A DNA stretch of 64,000 nucleotides, from the NCBI GenBank assembly GCA_026003615.1, contig BPHQ01000001.1:1-64000 (forward strand). Reading direction: 5' to 3'. The notes under the pieces are model-generated. The model made no database searches and was not told the DNA's origin. It saw nothing but the letters and a program-made list of their open reading frames with translations. This stretch comes from Bellilinea sp. (GTDB taxonomy: Bacteria > Chloroflexota > Anaerolineae > Anaerolineales > Anaerolineaceae). Shown in pieces: positions 1 through 8,700 of this stretch. Positions within the stretch are counted from its first letter, which is position 1; every line of letters begins with the position of its first letter. The translations under genes and the position numbers were made by a program.

Positions 1-53
1 CAGGGATCCATCGGGTGCGGTGCGGAGGACAGGGATGGAATCCCTGTGAAAGT

Positions 54-127
54 GGGCGCGGAGGGGCTCGAACCCCCGAACCTCACGGATGTGAACCGTG
101 CGCTCTGACCAACTGAGCTACGCGCCC
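54..127 (-). tRNA. tRNA-Val (anticodon CAC)
   Basis: On the minus strand this folds as a 74-nt cloverleaf. It has a 7-bp GGGCGCG/CGCGCCC acceptor stem, a GTTCGA T-loop region, and anticodon loop TTCACAT, giving CAC for the GTG codon. No CCA end is encoded; the next three bases are ACT. It lies downstream of pstB but has its own promoter. A 7-bp inverted repeat at 30-46 lies just past its 3' end and may end transcription, although no T-run follows. Confidence 0.95.
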
Positions 128-139
128 TGAGTGACCTCG

Positions 140-168
140 ATTATAGCAGGATTTTCCACGACAGGCAA
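140..168 (-). promoter_or_regulatory. promoter of tRNA-Val
   Basis: Minus strand: TTGCCT (168-163), 17-bp spacer, TATAAT (145-140), then the tRNA start at 127. The same TTGCC(A/T)/TATAAT architecture precedes tRNA-Arg at 8.6 kb and the candidate small RNA at 28.1 kb. Confidence 0.75.
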
Positions 169-176
169 GATTTATT

Positions 177-935
177 TCAACCAAATCTCCCTGTAACATA
201 ATCCTCGGTTTCCTTGACCTTGGGAGAAACAAATAATTGCTTGCCTACGCCGTATTCCACTAACCGGCCTTGCAGGAAGAAAGCCGCAAAATCGGCTACG
301 CGGGCTGCCTGTTGAACATTATGCGGCACGAGGACAATGGTATATTGTTCCTTCAGTTCCAGCAGAGAATACTCGATTTTTGCCGTAGATACCGGATCGA
401 GGGCTGAGGTTGGCTCATCCAGTAATATGACTTCGGGTTCCAAAGCTAACACACGGGCAAGGCATAGCCGTTGCTGCTGTCCCCCTGAAATAGCACTGGC
501 TGGATCGTTAAGGCGGTCTTTGACTTCATCCCACAATGCGGCCAGCCGCATGGCTTTCTCCACAGCCTCATCCAGCCGGCTTTTCCGCTTTTCACCCATC
601 AACAGCAAACCGTATGCCACATTTTCCCATAGGGTCAACGGCAGTGGCACCGGGCGGGAAAAGACCATGCCGATTTTTCGGCGTAGTTCAATCACATCGG
701 TATCTGGGTCAAGAATGTTTTTACCATTGAACCAGATTTTTCCGCTTAAGTGCCGCACATCAGCCAGGTCGTTCAACCGGTTGAAGGCGCGCAGGAGAGA
801 AGATTTTCCACCGCCGGCCGGTCCAAAAAACACATTCACTGCATTCGCAATCACTTCTACGTTGATGTCATGAAGACTTTCAACGCCATCAGAATAGGTC
901 AGGTTCAAATGTTGAACGGAGATTTTACTTTGCAT
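177..935 (-). CDS. pstB: phosphate ABC transporter ATP-binding protein
   Basis: This is the cytoplasmic ATPase of the high-affinity phosphate importer, 252 aa, the usual PstB length. Visible motifs are Walker A GPAGGGKS (38-45), signature ISGGQQQR (149-156), Walker B VILLDE (169-174) and the switch His205. It is the last gene of pstS-pstC-pstA-pstB, 6 nt after pstA. Two departures from the family stand out: the Q-loop, normally VFQRP, reads VFSRP with Ser93 in place of the coupling Gln, and Walker A has Gly-Gly-Gly where PstB usually has Gly-Cys-Gly. The reading frame is intact. No phoU follows, since tRNA-Val comes next. Confidence 0.93.
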   Translation of the reverse strand: MQSKISVQHLNLTYSDGVESLHDINVEVIANAVNVFFGPAGGGKSSLLRAFNRLNDLADVRHLSGKIWFNGKNILDPDTDVIELRRKIGMVFSRPVPLPLTLWENVAYGLLLMGEKRKSRLDEAVEKAMRLAALWDEVKDRLNDPASAISGGQQQRLCLARVLALEPEVILLDEPTSALDPVSTAKIEYSLLELKEQYTIVLVPHNVQQAARVADFAAFFLQGRLVEYGVGKQLFVSPKVKETEDYVTGRFG

Positions 936-941
936 TTGTTT

Positions 942-1808
942 TTACCATTGACGGCGGCTTCTGGCTCGGTTACGGATGAGCGTCGCCAGCAGATTCATTC
1001 CCAGTACAAAGACCAGCAGCACCAGCACTGTCCCATACTGAATCTGGAGCGGCATACCCGGCACCGAGGTTGAGATAACAAAAATATGGTAAGGTAGCGC
1101 CATAGTTGCATCCATTGGTGAAGCCGGCAGACGCGGCAAGAAAAAGGCAGCGCCGGTAAACAGAATGGGGGCTGTTTCGCCCGCAGCCCGTTCAAGACCA
1201 AGAATAATACCGGTGATGACACCCGGCATGGCCTGCGGCAGAGTGATACGCCAGGTGGTTTGCCAGCGTGTGCCGCCCAGTGAGGTGCTGACTACTCGAA
1301 AAGCATTTGGAACCGAACGCAGCGCTTCTTCGGTGGTGCTGATAATGACCGGTAATGTCATGATGGAAAGCGTTAGTGAGGCAGCCAGGATGCTGGTGCC
1401 CAGTTGTAAGAACAGAACGAACAAACCCAGCCCAAACAATCCATAAACAACCGATGGAATTCCGGCCAGGTTAATGATGGCAATTCGGATCAGACGGGTA
1501 GCGACATTATCGCTGGCATACTCTGCCAGATAAATACCAGCGGCTACCCCCAGCGGAACCGAAAAGATGGCCGTCCCCAGAGTCAGATATACTGTACCGA
1601 TGATTGCAGGGAAAATGCCTCCGGCGCGCATCCCATCGCGCGGCATTTGGGTCAAGAACTCCCATGAAATTGCCGGTAAACCTCGCACCAGTATGAAAAT
1701 GATGATTCCAATTACCGGTACTGCGGTGATTACCGTAATCAGGCGCAGTAAATTGATGCCCAACACCTCAATCTGTCTCATTTTACGAGAATGTTCACGC
1801 AAATTCAT
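942..1808 (-). CDS. pstA: phosphate ABC transporter permease PstA
   Basis: Inner-membrane permease, 288 aa, with about six hydrophobic segments and a cytoplasmic loop near residues 195-225 (ERAAGETAPILFTG) typical of PstA. It forms the channel with PstC. It starts 9 nt after the pstC stop and ends 6 nt before pstB, so it belongs to one transcript. The Arg/Trp-rich C-terminus is normal for the family. Confidence 0.94.
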   Translation of the reverse strand: MNLREHSRKMRQIEVLGINLLRLITVITAVPVIGIIIFILVRGLPAISWEFLTQMPRDGMRAGGIFPAIIGTVYLTLGTAIFSVPLGVAAGIYLAEYASDNVATRLIRIAIINLAGIPSVVYGLFGLGLFVLFLQLGTSILAASLTLSIMTLPVIISTTEEALRSVPNAFRVVSTSLGGTRWQTTWRITLPQAMPGVITGIILGLERAAGETAPILFTGAAFFLPRLPASPMDATMALPYHIFVISTSVPGMPLQIQYGTVLVLLVFVLGMNLLATLIRNRARSRRQW

Positions 1809-1817
1809 GGAGAAACC

Positions 1818-2717
1818 TCACGATAGCAATCGTTCAGCCCGTTTTCGGCTGCGGAGAGTAAGGGAGGAGGCCGTGAGATTGACCACCAGCGAGATTAGAA
1901 ACAGGATAATCCCGATAAAAAAGAGGACATGGTAGTGGGGAGAGCCTGTTGCCACTTCTCCCATTTCGGAAGCGATTGTGGCGGTCATGGTACGGGCCGG
2001 CAGGAACAAGGCATTCAAACCCGATGGTAGAACCGGTGCATTCCCGGTCACCATCATTACGGCCATCGTCTCGCCAATGGAGCGGCCAATTCCCAGCATC
2101 AAGGCGGTCAGCAGACCAGAGCGAGCAGCCGGCACAGTCACACCCCAGGCGGTCTGCCAGTTTGTGGCTCCTAAAGCCAGCGCTCCTTGTCGGTACGCCG
2201 GCGGCACGGTGTTGAGAGCATCCTCAGCAATGGATACAATGGTTGGTAGAGAGATGAGAGCCAGCAAGACAGCTCCCGTGAAAGCCGTCAGCCCGGTTGG
2301 AAGATCAAAGAAACGGCGGAAAAAAGGTGCAACGATTTGAATCCCCAAAAAACCAAGGACAACGGAGGGTAAGCCGGCCAGAATCTCAATGATCGGTTTC
2401 AAGAAATTTCTCAGCCAGGCCGGTGAAAATTCAGAAAGAAAGACAGCTGTTCCAATTCCCAGAGGGATGGCAATCAAGATTGCCCCCACAGTGACCAGTA
2501 AAGATCCGCTAATCAACGGAAGAATACCAAAGTACCCTTCAATTGGATACCAGCGCGAACCGAATAAATCCCCAAATGGAACATCTTCAAGAGCGGGTAG
2601 ACCTTCCCGCACAAGAAAAATCAAGATCAGGCCGACAAAGATAATACTGGAGTAACCGGCGATTTTGATCAAACTGTTGATGAGGATCTCATTGAGAGCG
2701 GTTCGCTTTGAATTCAT
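1818..2717 (-). CDS. pstC: phosphate ABC transporter permease PstC
   Basis: Second membrane subunit of the phosphate importer, 299 aa. It contains the permease loop GIGRSIGETMAVMMVTGN around residues 205-225, a PstC hallmark, and about six membrane segments. It begins 4 nt after the pstS stop, so translation is probably coupled. The order S-C-A-B is the standard one. Confidence 0.94.
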   Translation of the reverse strand: MNSKRTALNEILINSLIKIAGYSSIIFVGLILIFLVREGLPALEDVPFGDLFGSRWYPIEGYFGILPLISGSLLVTVGAILIAIPLGIGTAVFLSEFSPAWLRNFLKPIIEILAGLPSVVLGFLGIQIVAPFFRRFFDLPTGLTAFTGAVLLALISLPTIVSIAEDALNTVPPAYRQGALALGATNWQTAWGVTVPAARSGLLTALMLGIGRSIGETMAVMMVTGNAPVLPSGLNALFLPARTMTATIASEMGEVATGSPHYHVLFFIGIILFLISLVVNLTASSLTLRSRKRAERLLS

Positions 2718-2721
2718 GGCA

Positions 2722-3615
2722 TCACTTTCCTGCGCTCATCTGAATAATGGGAACGAACCCTAAACGGGAAACAATTTGCTGTGCTTCGGGGCTGACAATC
2801 CATTCCAAATATTCGTTGACAACAGGTGGTGCGTCCCTGCGGGTGTACATGTATAAATCGCGTGAAATCGGATAAGCACCACTGTTGACGGTTTCAATCG
2901 AAGGAAGAATAAATGGTCCTTCGGGTTGGGTGCCGATTGCGATCACTTTGACATGTTCGGTAACATACCCCAGGCCGTCATAACCGATGGCGTTGGGGTT
3001 ATCACTGACCTCGGCAATAATCCCTTCGGAAGATGGCAGCAAAAGAGTATCCGCTGAAAAGATGGCCTTGTTGTTCTTATCCCCTTTTCGAATAACTTCT
3101 TCTAAAAAATAGACATGCGTTCCCGAATTGGTCTCGCGTGAAAGGCGGACAATCGGACGGTCTTCACCTCCTACCTCCCGCCAATTATTGATGACGCCCT
3201 GATAAATCAGCGATATCTGGTCAATCGTCAGATGGTCAACAGGGTTTTGGGGATGAACAATGACCGCAATGGCATCTCTGGCAACGACATGCTCGACTGG
3301 CTCAATTCCGTTTGCCAGGGCGGCTTGCATTTCCTCGTCTTTAATCTGGCGCGAGGCGTTGGCAATATCCACCGTGCCGCTGATCATGGCTGTGATGCCC
3401 GTGCCGCTACCCCCACCGGTTACCGAGATACGTACATCGGGATGAAGCAGTTGATATTCTTCTGCCCATGCCAACGCCAGGTTGACGATGGTATCGGATC
3501 CTTTATTCTGGATGTAGGTCGAAGGGACAGGGGTTTGTTGAGAGTGACCGGCGGTACAAGCCGTCAGCATCATGCCAGTAATGATCACGATAATGCCAAA
3601 CCATTTTCTTTTCAT
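2722..3615 (-). CDS. pstS: phosphate-binding lipoprotein PstS
   Basis: Extracytoplasmic phosphate-binding protein, 297 aa, with a lipoprotein signal peptide ending in LTAC (Cys20). The phosphate-loop motif GGGSGTGI lies near residue 67 and SRETNSGTH near 160, both typical of PstS. It is first in the pst operon. A TATAAT box ends only 10 nt before the ATG and no Shine-Dalgarno is visible, so the mRNA may be leaderless or nearly so. AT-rich direct repeats upstream could be Pho-type regulator sites. Confidence 0.93.
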   Translation of the reverse strand: MKRKWFGIIVIITGMMLTACTAGHSQQTPVPSTYIQNKGSDTIVNLALAWAEEYQLLHPDVRISVTGGGSGTGITAMISGTVDIANASRQIKDEEMQAALANGIEPVEHVVARDAIAVIVHPQNPVDHLTIDQISLIYQGVINNWREVGGEDRPIVRLSRETNSGTHVYFLEEVIRKGDKNNKAIFSADTLLLPSSEGIIAEVSDNPNAIGYDGLGYVTEHVKVIAIGTQPEGPFILPSIETVNSGAYPISRDLYMYTRRDAPPVVNEYLEWIVSPEAQQIVSRLGFVPIIQMSAGK

Positions 3616-3625
3616 GACTGAATAA

Positions 3626-3685
3626 ATTATAAACGAGAATATTCAATCAAATTTAACCCTCAAAATAAATTTAATCATCAATTTA
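3626..3685 (-). promoter_or_regulatory. pst promoter with upstream direct repeats
   Basis: Minus-strand TATAAT occupies 3631-3626. No TTGACA-like -35 is present. Instead two copies of TTAAATTT (3656-3649 and 3674-3667), 18 bp apart, and a third partial copy near 3685-3680 sit where an activator would bind. This fits a phosphate-starvation activated promoter of PhoB/PhoP type, but the repeats are AT-rich and the assignment is tentative. Confidence 0.4.
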
Positions 3686-3870
3686 CAGGAAAATCGTCAT
3701 GGGAGATGGATGCCCGGTTGTCCACCGGCGTTGTCGTATTTCAACAGAGACTCAGCACAGGAAAATGGCTTATAAGAAAAGCCATTCCTTATCGAGTGTA
3801 GCGGCAAGAAAAACGGACTCGATGCGGTATAATTAGAAGGTTATCATTTTGGGTTAAGAAGGAAATTGTT

Positions 3871-6354
3871 ATGGATATCGGTACGATTCAACCGGTAGAT
3901 ATAGATGAACAGATGCGCTCAGCATATCTGGATTATGCGATGAGCGTTATTGTGGCGCGGGCGTTACCCGATGCACGCGATGGCCTCAAACCGGTACACC
4001 GGCGCATTCTTTATGCCATGCAGGAACTGGGTTTGCGGGCGAACAGCGCTTATAAAAAATCGGCTCGTATCGTCGGGGAAGTACTGGGTAAATATCATCC
4101 GCATGGCGACATGGCCGTGTACGATGCCATGGCCCGAATGGCACAGGACTTTTCGATGCGTTATCCGCTGGTGGATGGGCAGGGTAACTTTGGTTCGATT
4201 GATGGTGATGCTCCGGCTGCGATGCGGTATACCGAAGCCCGCCTCAATGCCATGGCTGAAGAAATGCTGGTGGACATTGATAAAGATACGGTTGATTTTA
4301 CCGACAACTTTGATGGTTCACTTCGTGAACCGGTCGTCTTGCCAGCACGCTTGCCCAACCTGCTTTTGAATGGCTCGGCGGGGATTGCCGTGGGTATGGC
4401 AACCAATATTCCCCCGCATAATCTGCGCGAATTAAGCGATGCCTTGATTTACCTGATTGATCATTACGATCAATTGGATGAGGTCAGCATTGAAGATTTG
4501 ATGCGCTTTCTGCCCGGTCCGGATTTTCCTACGGGGGGTGTGATCGTTGGGCAGGAAGCCATCCGCCAGATGTACACCACTGGCCGCGGCAGGTTGACCG
4601 TACGCGGGCAGGCGCATATCGAGGAAATGCGCGGTGGTCGGTATCAAATTGTGATCACGGAAATTCCCTTTCAGGTTAATAAGACCAGCCTGATCGAGCG
4701 GATTGCTGAATTGGCGAGGGAAGGGCGATTGGACGCCATTGCCGATCTCCGAGATGAATCCGACCGGCGTGGAATGAGCATCGTCATTGAATTGCGCCGC
4801 GGTGCGCAGCCTCGTAAAGTGCTTAATCAGTTGTACAAATACACCCCCTTGCAAACTACCTTTGGGGCGCACCTGTTAGCGCTGGTGGATAACGAACCGC
4901 GCTTGTTGACCCTCAAACGTGCCTTGCAAATTTACATCGAACACCGTATCGAGGTTATCACCCGTCGTTCCCGCTTCGAGTTGGAAAAAGCCCGCCAGCG
5001 GGCGCATATTCTGGAAGGGCTGCTGGTTGCTCTGGCCAATCTGGATGAGGTTATTCAAACCATCCGTCAATCGGCGGATGCAGACACCGCGCGGGAACGG
5101 TTGATCGTTCGTTTCAAATTAACCGAAACACAGGCACAGGCGATTCTGGATATGCAACTGCGCCGTTTGGCGGCTTTGGAGCGGCAGAAAATTGAGGAGG
5201 AGCACCGCTCGCTCCTGGAGCGGATTGCTTATCTGGAGGATTTGCTGGCTTCACCCAATAAAATTCTGGATGTGATCAAAAGCGACCTGCAAGAAGTCAG
5301 CGAAAAATATGCTGATGCCCGCCGCACTCATCTGCTCACCGAAGCCAGTGAGTCTCTCAACGAAGAAGATCTCGTTGCCGATGAGCAGGTGCTGATCATG
5401 ATCACCCAGCGTGGCTATATCAAGCGGGTGGCAGCGCGCGCCTTCCGCACTCAAATGCGCGGGGGGCGGGGTGTGACCGGTCAGAATTTGAAAGAGGAAG
5501 ATGAAACCCTGATGGTCATTCCGGCCCGCACTCTCCACACGATCCTGTTCTTTTCGGATAAGGGCAAAGTCTATTCCGAAAAAGTTTACCAAATACCGGA
5601 TGCCGGGCGTACCGATCGTGGTATTCCAATGGTCAATGTCCTGTCGCTGGGTGCGGATGAAAAGATCACGGCGGCTGTGGTGGTGCCCGATTTTGAAGCG
5701 GCTCAGTATTGCACCATGGCAACCGTGAACGGGCGGGTCAAGCGTGTTGCATTGGCTGAGTTTTCCAGTGTACGTCCATCTGGTCTCATTGCTATCAGTC
5801 TTGAGGATGGAGATGAACTGGGCTGGGCGCGTATTACCAGCGGAAAAGACGAGCTGATTTTGGTTACGGCGCAGGGTAAGGCCGTGCGTTTCGATGAAAA
5901 CGAAGTGCGTGTCATGGGACGACAGGCTGCCGGTGTCAGCGGTATCCGTCTGGGAAAAGGGGATCAACTGGCAGGGATGGAAGTTGTCCAACCGAATGCG
6001 GATTTGCTGGTGGTTACAGAACGCGGCTTTGGCAAACGCACTTCCCTGAGTGAATACCCCCCGAAAAGTCGTAATACTGCCGGCATAACCACCATTGATC
6101 AGAAGAATCTGGCAAAAATTGGCAAAATTTCTGCTGTGCGAGTAGTGGAAGAAAATGATGACATCACCCTCGTTTCGACCAGTGGTTTAATCATCCGATT
6201 GAAGGTGAAAGACATCAGCCGTACTGGCCGCTCAACACGCGGTGTGCGCCTGATGGTCTTGGCGGAGGATGACAGTGTTGCCTCGGTGGCAAGAATTTCA
6301 GCGCGGGATCTTCAAAAAGCGGAAGAAGAAAAGAATGGCGAGAACGGGGTTTAA
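3871..6354 (+). CDS. gyrA: DNA gyrase subunit A
   Basis: The 827-aa breakage-reunion subunit of gyrase. The catalytic tyrosine is Tyr120 in RYTEARL. The C-terminal beta-pinwheel carries the gyrase signature box QMRGGRG, which marks it as GyrA rather than ParC. The quinolone-determining region reads [10 protein letters not shown]: the residue equivalent to E. coli Ser83 is Met81, while the acidic position (Asp85) is kept. A TATAAT at 3828-3833 gives a leader of about 30 nt with an AAGGA ribosome site. gyrB is not in the window. Confidence 0.96.
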   Translation: MDIGTIQPVDIDEQMRSAYLDYAMSVIVARALPDARDGLKPVHRRILYAMQELGLRANSAYKKSARIVGEVLGKYHPHGDMAVYDAMARMAQDFSMRYPLVDGQGNFGSIDGDAPAAMRYTEARLNAMAEEMLVDIDKDTVDFTDNFDGSLREPVVLPARLPNLLLNGSAGIAVGMATNIPPHNLRELSDALIYLIDHYDQLDEVSIEDLMRFLPGPDFPTGGVIVGQEAIRQMYTTGRGRLTVRGQAHIEEMRGGRYQIVITEIPFQVNKTSLIERIAELAREGRLDAIADLRDESDRRGMSIVIELRRGAQPRKVLNQLYKYTPLQTTFGAHLLALVDNEPRLLTLKRALQIYIEHRIEVITRRSRFELEKARQRAHILEGLLVALANLDEVIQTIRQSADADTARERLIVRFKLTETQAQAILDMQLRRLAALERQKIEEEHRSLLERIAYLEDLLASPNKILDVIKSDLQEVSEKYADARRTHLLTEASESLNEEDLVADEQVLIMITQRGYIKRVAARAFRTQMRGGRGVTGQNLKEEDETLMVIPARTLHTILFFSDKGKVYSEKVYQIPDAGRTDRGIPMVNVLSLGADEKITAAVVVPDFEAAQYCTMATVNGRVKRVALAEFSSVRPSGLIAISLEDGDELGWARITSGKDELILVTAQGKAVRFDENEVRVMGRQAAGVSGIRLGKGDQLAGMEVVQPNADLLVVTERGFGKRTSLSEYPPKSRNTAGITTIDQKNLAKIGKISAVRVVEENDDITLVSTSGLIIRLKVKDISRTGRSTRGVRLMVLAEDDSVASVARISARDLQKAEEEKNGENGV

Positions 6355-6357
6355 GAT

Positions 6358-6579
6358 TTAAACCCACACTCGACCGGTAAGCACCAGACAAAGAACCCCC
6401 AGCACACACGTCATCAACAACAGCAATACAGCGATGACAAAGCGTTGCGGGGCAGTCATCCCTAAAAACGTACGCCGGGCTGCAATCGTGCGGGTGGGTT
6501 TAATTTGTTCCAGCAGAGGAGTTTGATCTTCTTCGTCGGGTAATTCTTGAAAAGCAGAATTGCGCAAGTCGTCTAACAT
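6358..6579 (-). CDS. small single-pass membrane protein, unknown function
   Basis: 73 aa with an acidic N-terminus and one membrane segment near residues 47-68 (FVIAVLLLLMTCVLGVLCLV). A strong CGGAGG ribosome site lies about 6 nt before the ATG, which supports it as a real gene. It starts 27 nt after the birA stop and is probably cotranscribed with birA. It converges on gyrA with a 3-nt gap. No family is recognised. Confidence 0.6.
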   Translation of the reverse strand: MLDDLRNSAFQELPDEEDQTPLLEQIKPTRTIAARRTFLGMTAPQRFVIAVLLLLMTCVLGVLCLVLTGRVWV

Positions 6580-6606
6580 TATAATCCTCCGAGTCGGGAA
6601 GGCCGG

Positions 6607-7389
6607 TCATGAGAGCGGCCTTAACTTCAGGTCACCAATTGAAAAAGCGCGTTCGCTGCCATCATCCAGTTGCAGGCGCAGGTGTCCATTCGCGTGAATG
6701 CCGATCAGTCGGCCTTCAAAAGTTTCACCACCGGGATTTTCGAGGCGCACCAGTTGATCCACAAACGCCAGTCTTTTCTGCCACGCCTCTAAAAATGCGG
6801 GGGAGGCGATTTGATCACGCCATTCCAGTAAGGCCTTCAACACCTCTGCCAGTAATCCCCACCGGTTAATCGTCCTTCCGAGGGCCGCTTCCACACAGGT
6901 GGCTGGAAAGAGAACCTGTTCATCTGGCGGCACGGAGGAGGGTGCAACATTGATGCCGATGCCCAGCACAATGGCCTGTAAAACATTATCCTGCCAGAGG
7001 GCCTCTGCCAGCACGCCGCAGACTTTGCGGTTTTTCAGTAAAACATCATTCGGCCACTTGATTTGTGGCCGCAGGTGATAGGCGTTTTCCAAAGCCTGTG
7101 CCACACTTAAGGCACCCAACGGCGAATAGAGGGGTACCTTGTCGGTGGAGATTTGAAGGGGCCGAAGCACCATGCTGAATGCCAGCGCTGCACCAGCGGG
7201 GGTAAACCACCGGCGGCCGAAGCGTCCGCGTCCGGCGGTTTGATGGTCGGCGACAACCAGAGCCGAATCGGGTGCACCTTGGGCGGCCCAGTCTAGTGCC
7301 TCCTGATTAGTCGAGCCGGTTTCGGCGTAAAACCGCACTGCGGCAATTGGCAGATTTCGAAGTGCCTCGAGTAATTGTGTTTCACTCAT
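6607..7389 (-). CDS. birA: biotin--[acetyl-CoA-carboxylase] ligase
   Basis: Biotin protein ligase, 260 aa, which makes biotinyl-AMP and attaches biotin to carboxylase carrier protein. Motifs are GSTNQEA, the biotinyl-AMP loop GRGRFGRRW near residues 53-61, KWPNDVLL, and GIGINV. It has the catalytic and C-terminal SH3-like domains but no N-terminal winged helix, so it is a monofunctional ligase rather than a BirA-type repressor. A small membrane-protein gene follows. Confidence 0.94.
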   Translation of the reverse strand: MSETQLLEALRNLPIAAVRFYAETGSTNQEALDWAAQGAPDSALVVADHQTAGRGRFGRRWFTPAGAALAFSMVLRPLQISTDKVPLYSPLGALSVAQALENAYHLRPQIKWPNDVLLKNRKVCGVLAEALWQDNVLQAIVLGIGINVAPSSVPPDEQVLFPATCVEAALGRTINRWGLLAEVLKALLEWRDQIASPAFLEAWQKRLAFVDQLVRLENPGGETFEGRLIGIHANGHLRLQLDDGSERAFSIGDLKLRPLS

Positions 7390-7440
7390 GGTTTAATTGT
7401 ACCCGTATTCTTGAGAATGAATTTATAACGAAACGGTGAA

Positions 7441-7486
7441 GCAAAATTAAAAGATTGACCCACCGGCTAGTCAGCCGGTGGGTCAA
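7441..7486 (-). terminator. intrinsic terminator after hsp20
   Basis: A perfect 14-bp stem (7455-7468 with 7473-7486) around a 4-nt loop, followed on the minus strand by a T-rich stretch (TCTTTTAATTTT). It ends hsp20 transcription before birA. Confidence 0.85.
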
Positions 7487-7505
7487 CACAAGATACTTCT
7501 ACGGT

Positions 7506-7925
7506 TTAGCGCGCGGTGACTTTGATGGTCTTGGGGCGGACGTGTTCAGCCTTGGGGACGAAAAGGGTCAGCACGCCATCTTTAAGGCTGGCTTCGGCCT
7601 TGTTGGAATCGACCGCTTCGGGCAAATCGATCGTCTTGCAGAAGCGCCCACTGGGCAGCTCGGCGAGAAGATATTCGGCTTTTTCGTCGCGTTCCACTTT
7701 GAGCGTCCCCTGAATGGAAACGCGGTTATCCACAACCTGGATGTTGAGGTCTTCGGCTTTTACACCGGGCAGTAACGCAGTGATGGTATAACCATTTTCA
7801 CTGGCCATCACATCTACGGGGAAAATCACTTCTCCCTGTTCGGAAGGCCATTCTTCATTCATTCGTTCCATCCAGTGACGTCGAGCCAGCCGTCGGGCAT
7901 ACGGGTTGATCCAGTAAATGCTCAT
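7506..7925 (-). CDS. Hsp20/alpha-crystallin family small heat-shock protein
   Basis: A 139-aa holdase chaperone. The alpha-crystallin domain covers roughly residues 35-125, with the conserved DGVLTLFVPK strand near 114-123 and a short C-terminal tail (PKTIKVTAR). CGGAGG sits 6 nt before the ATG. A 17-bp palindrome lies 24 nt upstream of the start and a strong terminator follows, so it is a one-gene unit that is probably heat- or stress-regulated. Confidence 0.93.
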   Translation of the reverse strand: MSIYWINPYARRLARRHWMERMNEEWPSEQGEVIFPVDVMASENGYTITALLPGVKAEDLNIQVVDNRVSIQGTLKVERDEKAEYLLAELPSGRFCKTIDLPEAVDSNKAEASLKDGVLTLFVPKAEHVRPKTIKVTAR

Positions 7926-7949
7926 GTCAATCCTCCGGTTTGTATTCTC

Positions 7950-7966
7950 AACCTCAAGTTGAGGTT
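7950..7966 (-). promoter_or_regulatory. palindrome upstream of hsp20, possible operator
   Basis: AACCTCAA-G-TTGAGGTT has 8-bp arms around a 1-bp centre and lies between the hsp20 start and its likely promoter. It is not the CIRCE element. It shares a CTCAAG/CTTGAG core with the HAIR element bound by HspR, but the spacing differs. The regulator is unknown. Confidence 0.45.
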
Positions 7967-8125
7967 ATATGCCGATTTTAGACATTTTTTATTGATTTTT
8001 GATCTGAAGAGTGTAAACCTTTTATTAGATAAACAGGAAGGATCATTTCTCTTCCGGCAACCTTGTAAAATTGAAAGCGCGGTAAACTCAAAATGTGGTA
8101 TGATTGCGGCTTGGAGTAATGGAAA

Positions 8126-8488
8126 ATGGAAGATCGAATCACAATAATCGAAGGGCCAACACCCGATTTTGAAACCATTGATGACGGCTGGGCGCTAGGA
8201 CTGAATGAAAGTCCTTCGTTGTATGATCTGGCTTTGACCCGCCTGCGTACTTTCAACGGAGCCGCCTTGGTTGAACGTTGCCATCGGGCATGGCATAAAC
8301 AAAATCACATCTACCTGCATTACCGCAACCCTCTCGGCATGGAAGAACGTGTTCCGATCATGGCGGCTCAATCCGTTGAAACTGAGCAGGGACAGGTATT
8401 ATTGCTGTGGGTACGCCGCAAGCACGAAGAGACTGAAATCGAAATTGATCTCGATGATGATGAAGAGGGCGGTGAGTTGGGTAATTGA
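8126..8488 (+). CDS. conserved hypothetical acidic protein
   Basis: 120 aa, soluble, with no signal peptide. The C-terminal third has a charged tail (EIEIDLDDDEEGGE) preceded by a beta-rich stretch (GQVLLLWVRRK). A TATGAT box near 8098 could be its promoter, and a clear terminator follows 13 nt after the stop, so it is probably monocistronic. I do not recognise the family and assign no function. Confidence 0.6.
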   Translation: MEDRITIIEGPTPDFETIDDGWALGLNESPSLYDLALTRLRTFNGAALVERCHRAWHKQNHIYLHYRNPLGMEERVPIMAAQSVETEQGQVLLLWVRRKHEETEIEIDLDDDEEGGELGN

Positions 8489-8501
8489 GCCAACTTTGTT
8501 C

Positions 8502-8535
8502 AAAAAAAGCCCCGCTTTACGCGGGGTTTTCTTTT
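8502..8535 (+). terminator. intrinsic terminator
   Basis: CCCCGC/GCGGGG stem with loop TTTAC, preceded by A7 and followed by TTTTCTTTT. It ends the hypothetical gene at 8126-8488. Confidence 0.85.
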
Positions 8536-8543
8536 CCAGCAGG

Positions 8544-8617
8544 TGCCCCCGGCGGGAGTCGAACCCACAACCTCGGCGTTAGGAGTGCCTCGCTCTGTCC
8601 TTTTGAGCTACGGGGGC
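8544..8617 (-). tRNA. tRNA-Arg (anticodon CCT)
   Basis: Minus-strand cloverleaf of 74 nt with acceptor GCCCCCG/CGGGGGC, D-stem GCTC/GAGC, and T-arm GTGGG-TTCGACT-CCCGC. The anticodon loop CTCCTAA gives CCT for codon AGG. The anticodon stem has only three clean pairs: positions 27/43 (A.G) and 31/39 (A.C) do not pair. CCA is not encoded. Confidence 0.88.
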
Positions 8618-8631
8618 ATCACTCAGGGCGG

Positions 8632-8660
8632 ATTATAGCATTGCCAAAATGAGGTGGCAA
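8632..8660 (-). promoter_or_regulatory. promoter of tRNA-Arg
   Basis: Minus strand: TTGCCA (8660-8655), 17-bp spacer, TATAAT (8637-8632), with the tRNA 5' end 14 nt beyond. The TTGCCA is also one arm of a 6-bp inverted repeat with 8641-8646. Confidence 0.75.
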
Positions 8661-8700
8661 GAGGTATCTCATCCAAATGTATTCTCTCTGTAAACGAACC

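Noticed and set aside
1-53. Terminator after tRNA-Val (CAGGGAT/ATCCCTG at 30-46)
   Set aside because: The stem is short and no T-run follows on the minus strand; too weak to list as a terminator.
7926-8000. CIRCE element for HrcA before hsp20
   Set aside because: The inverted repeat present has a 1-bp spacer and a different sequence from TTAGCACTC-N9-GAGTGCTAA.
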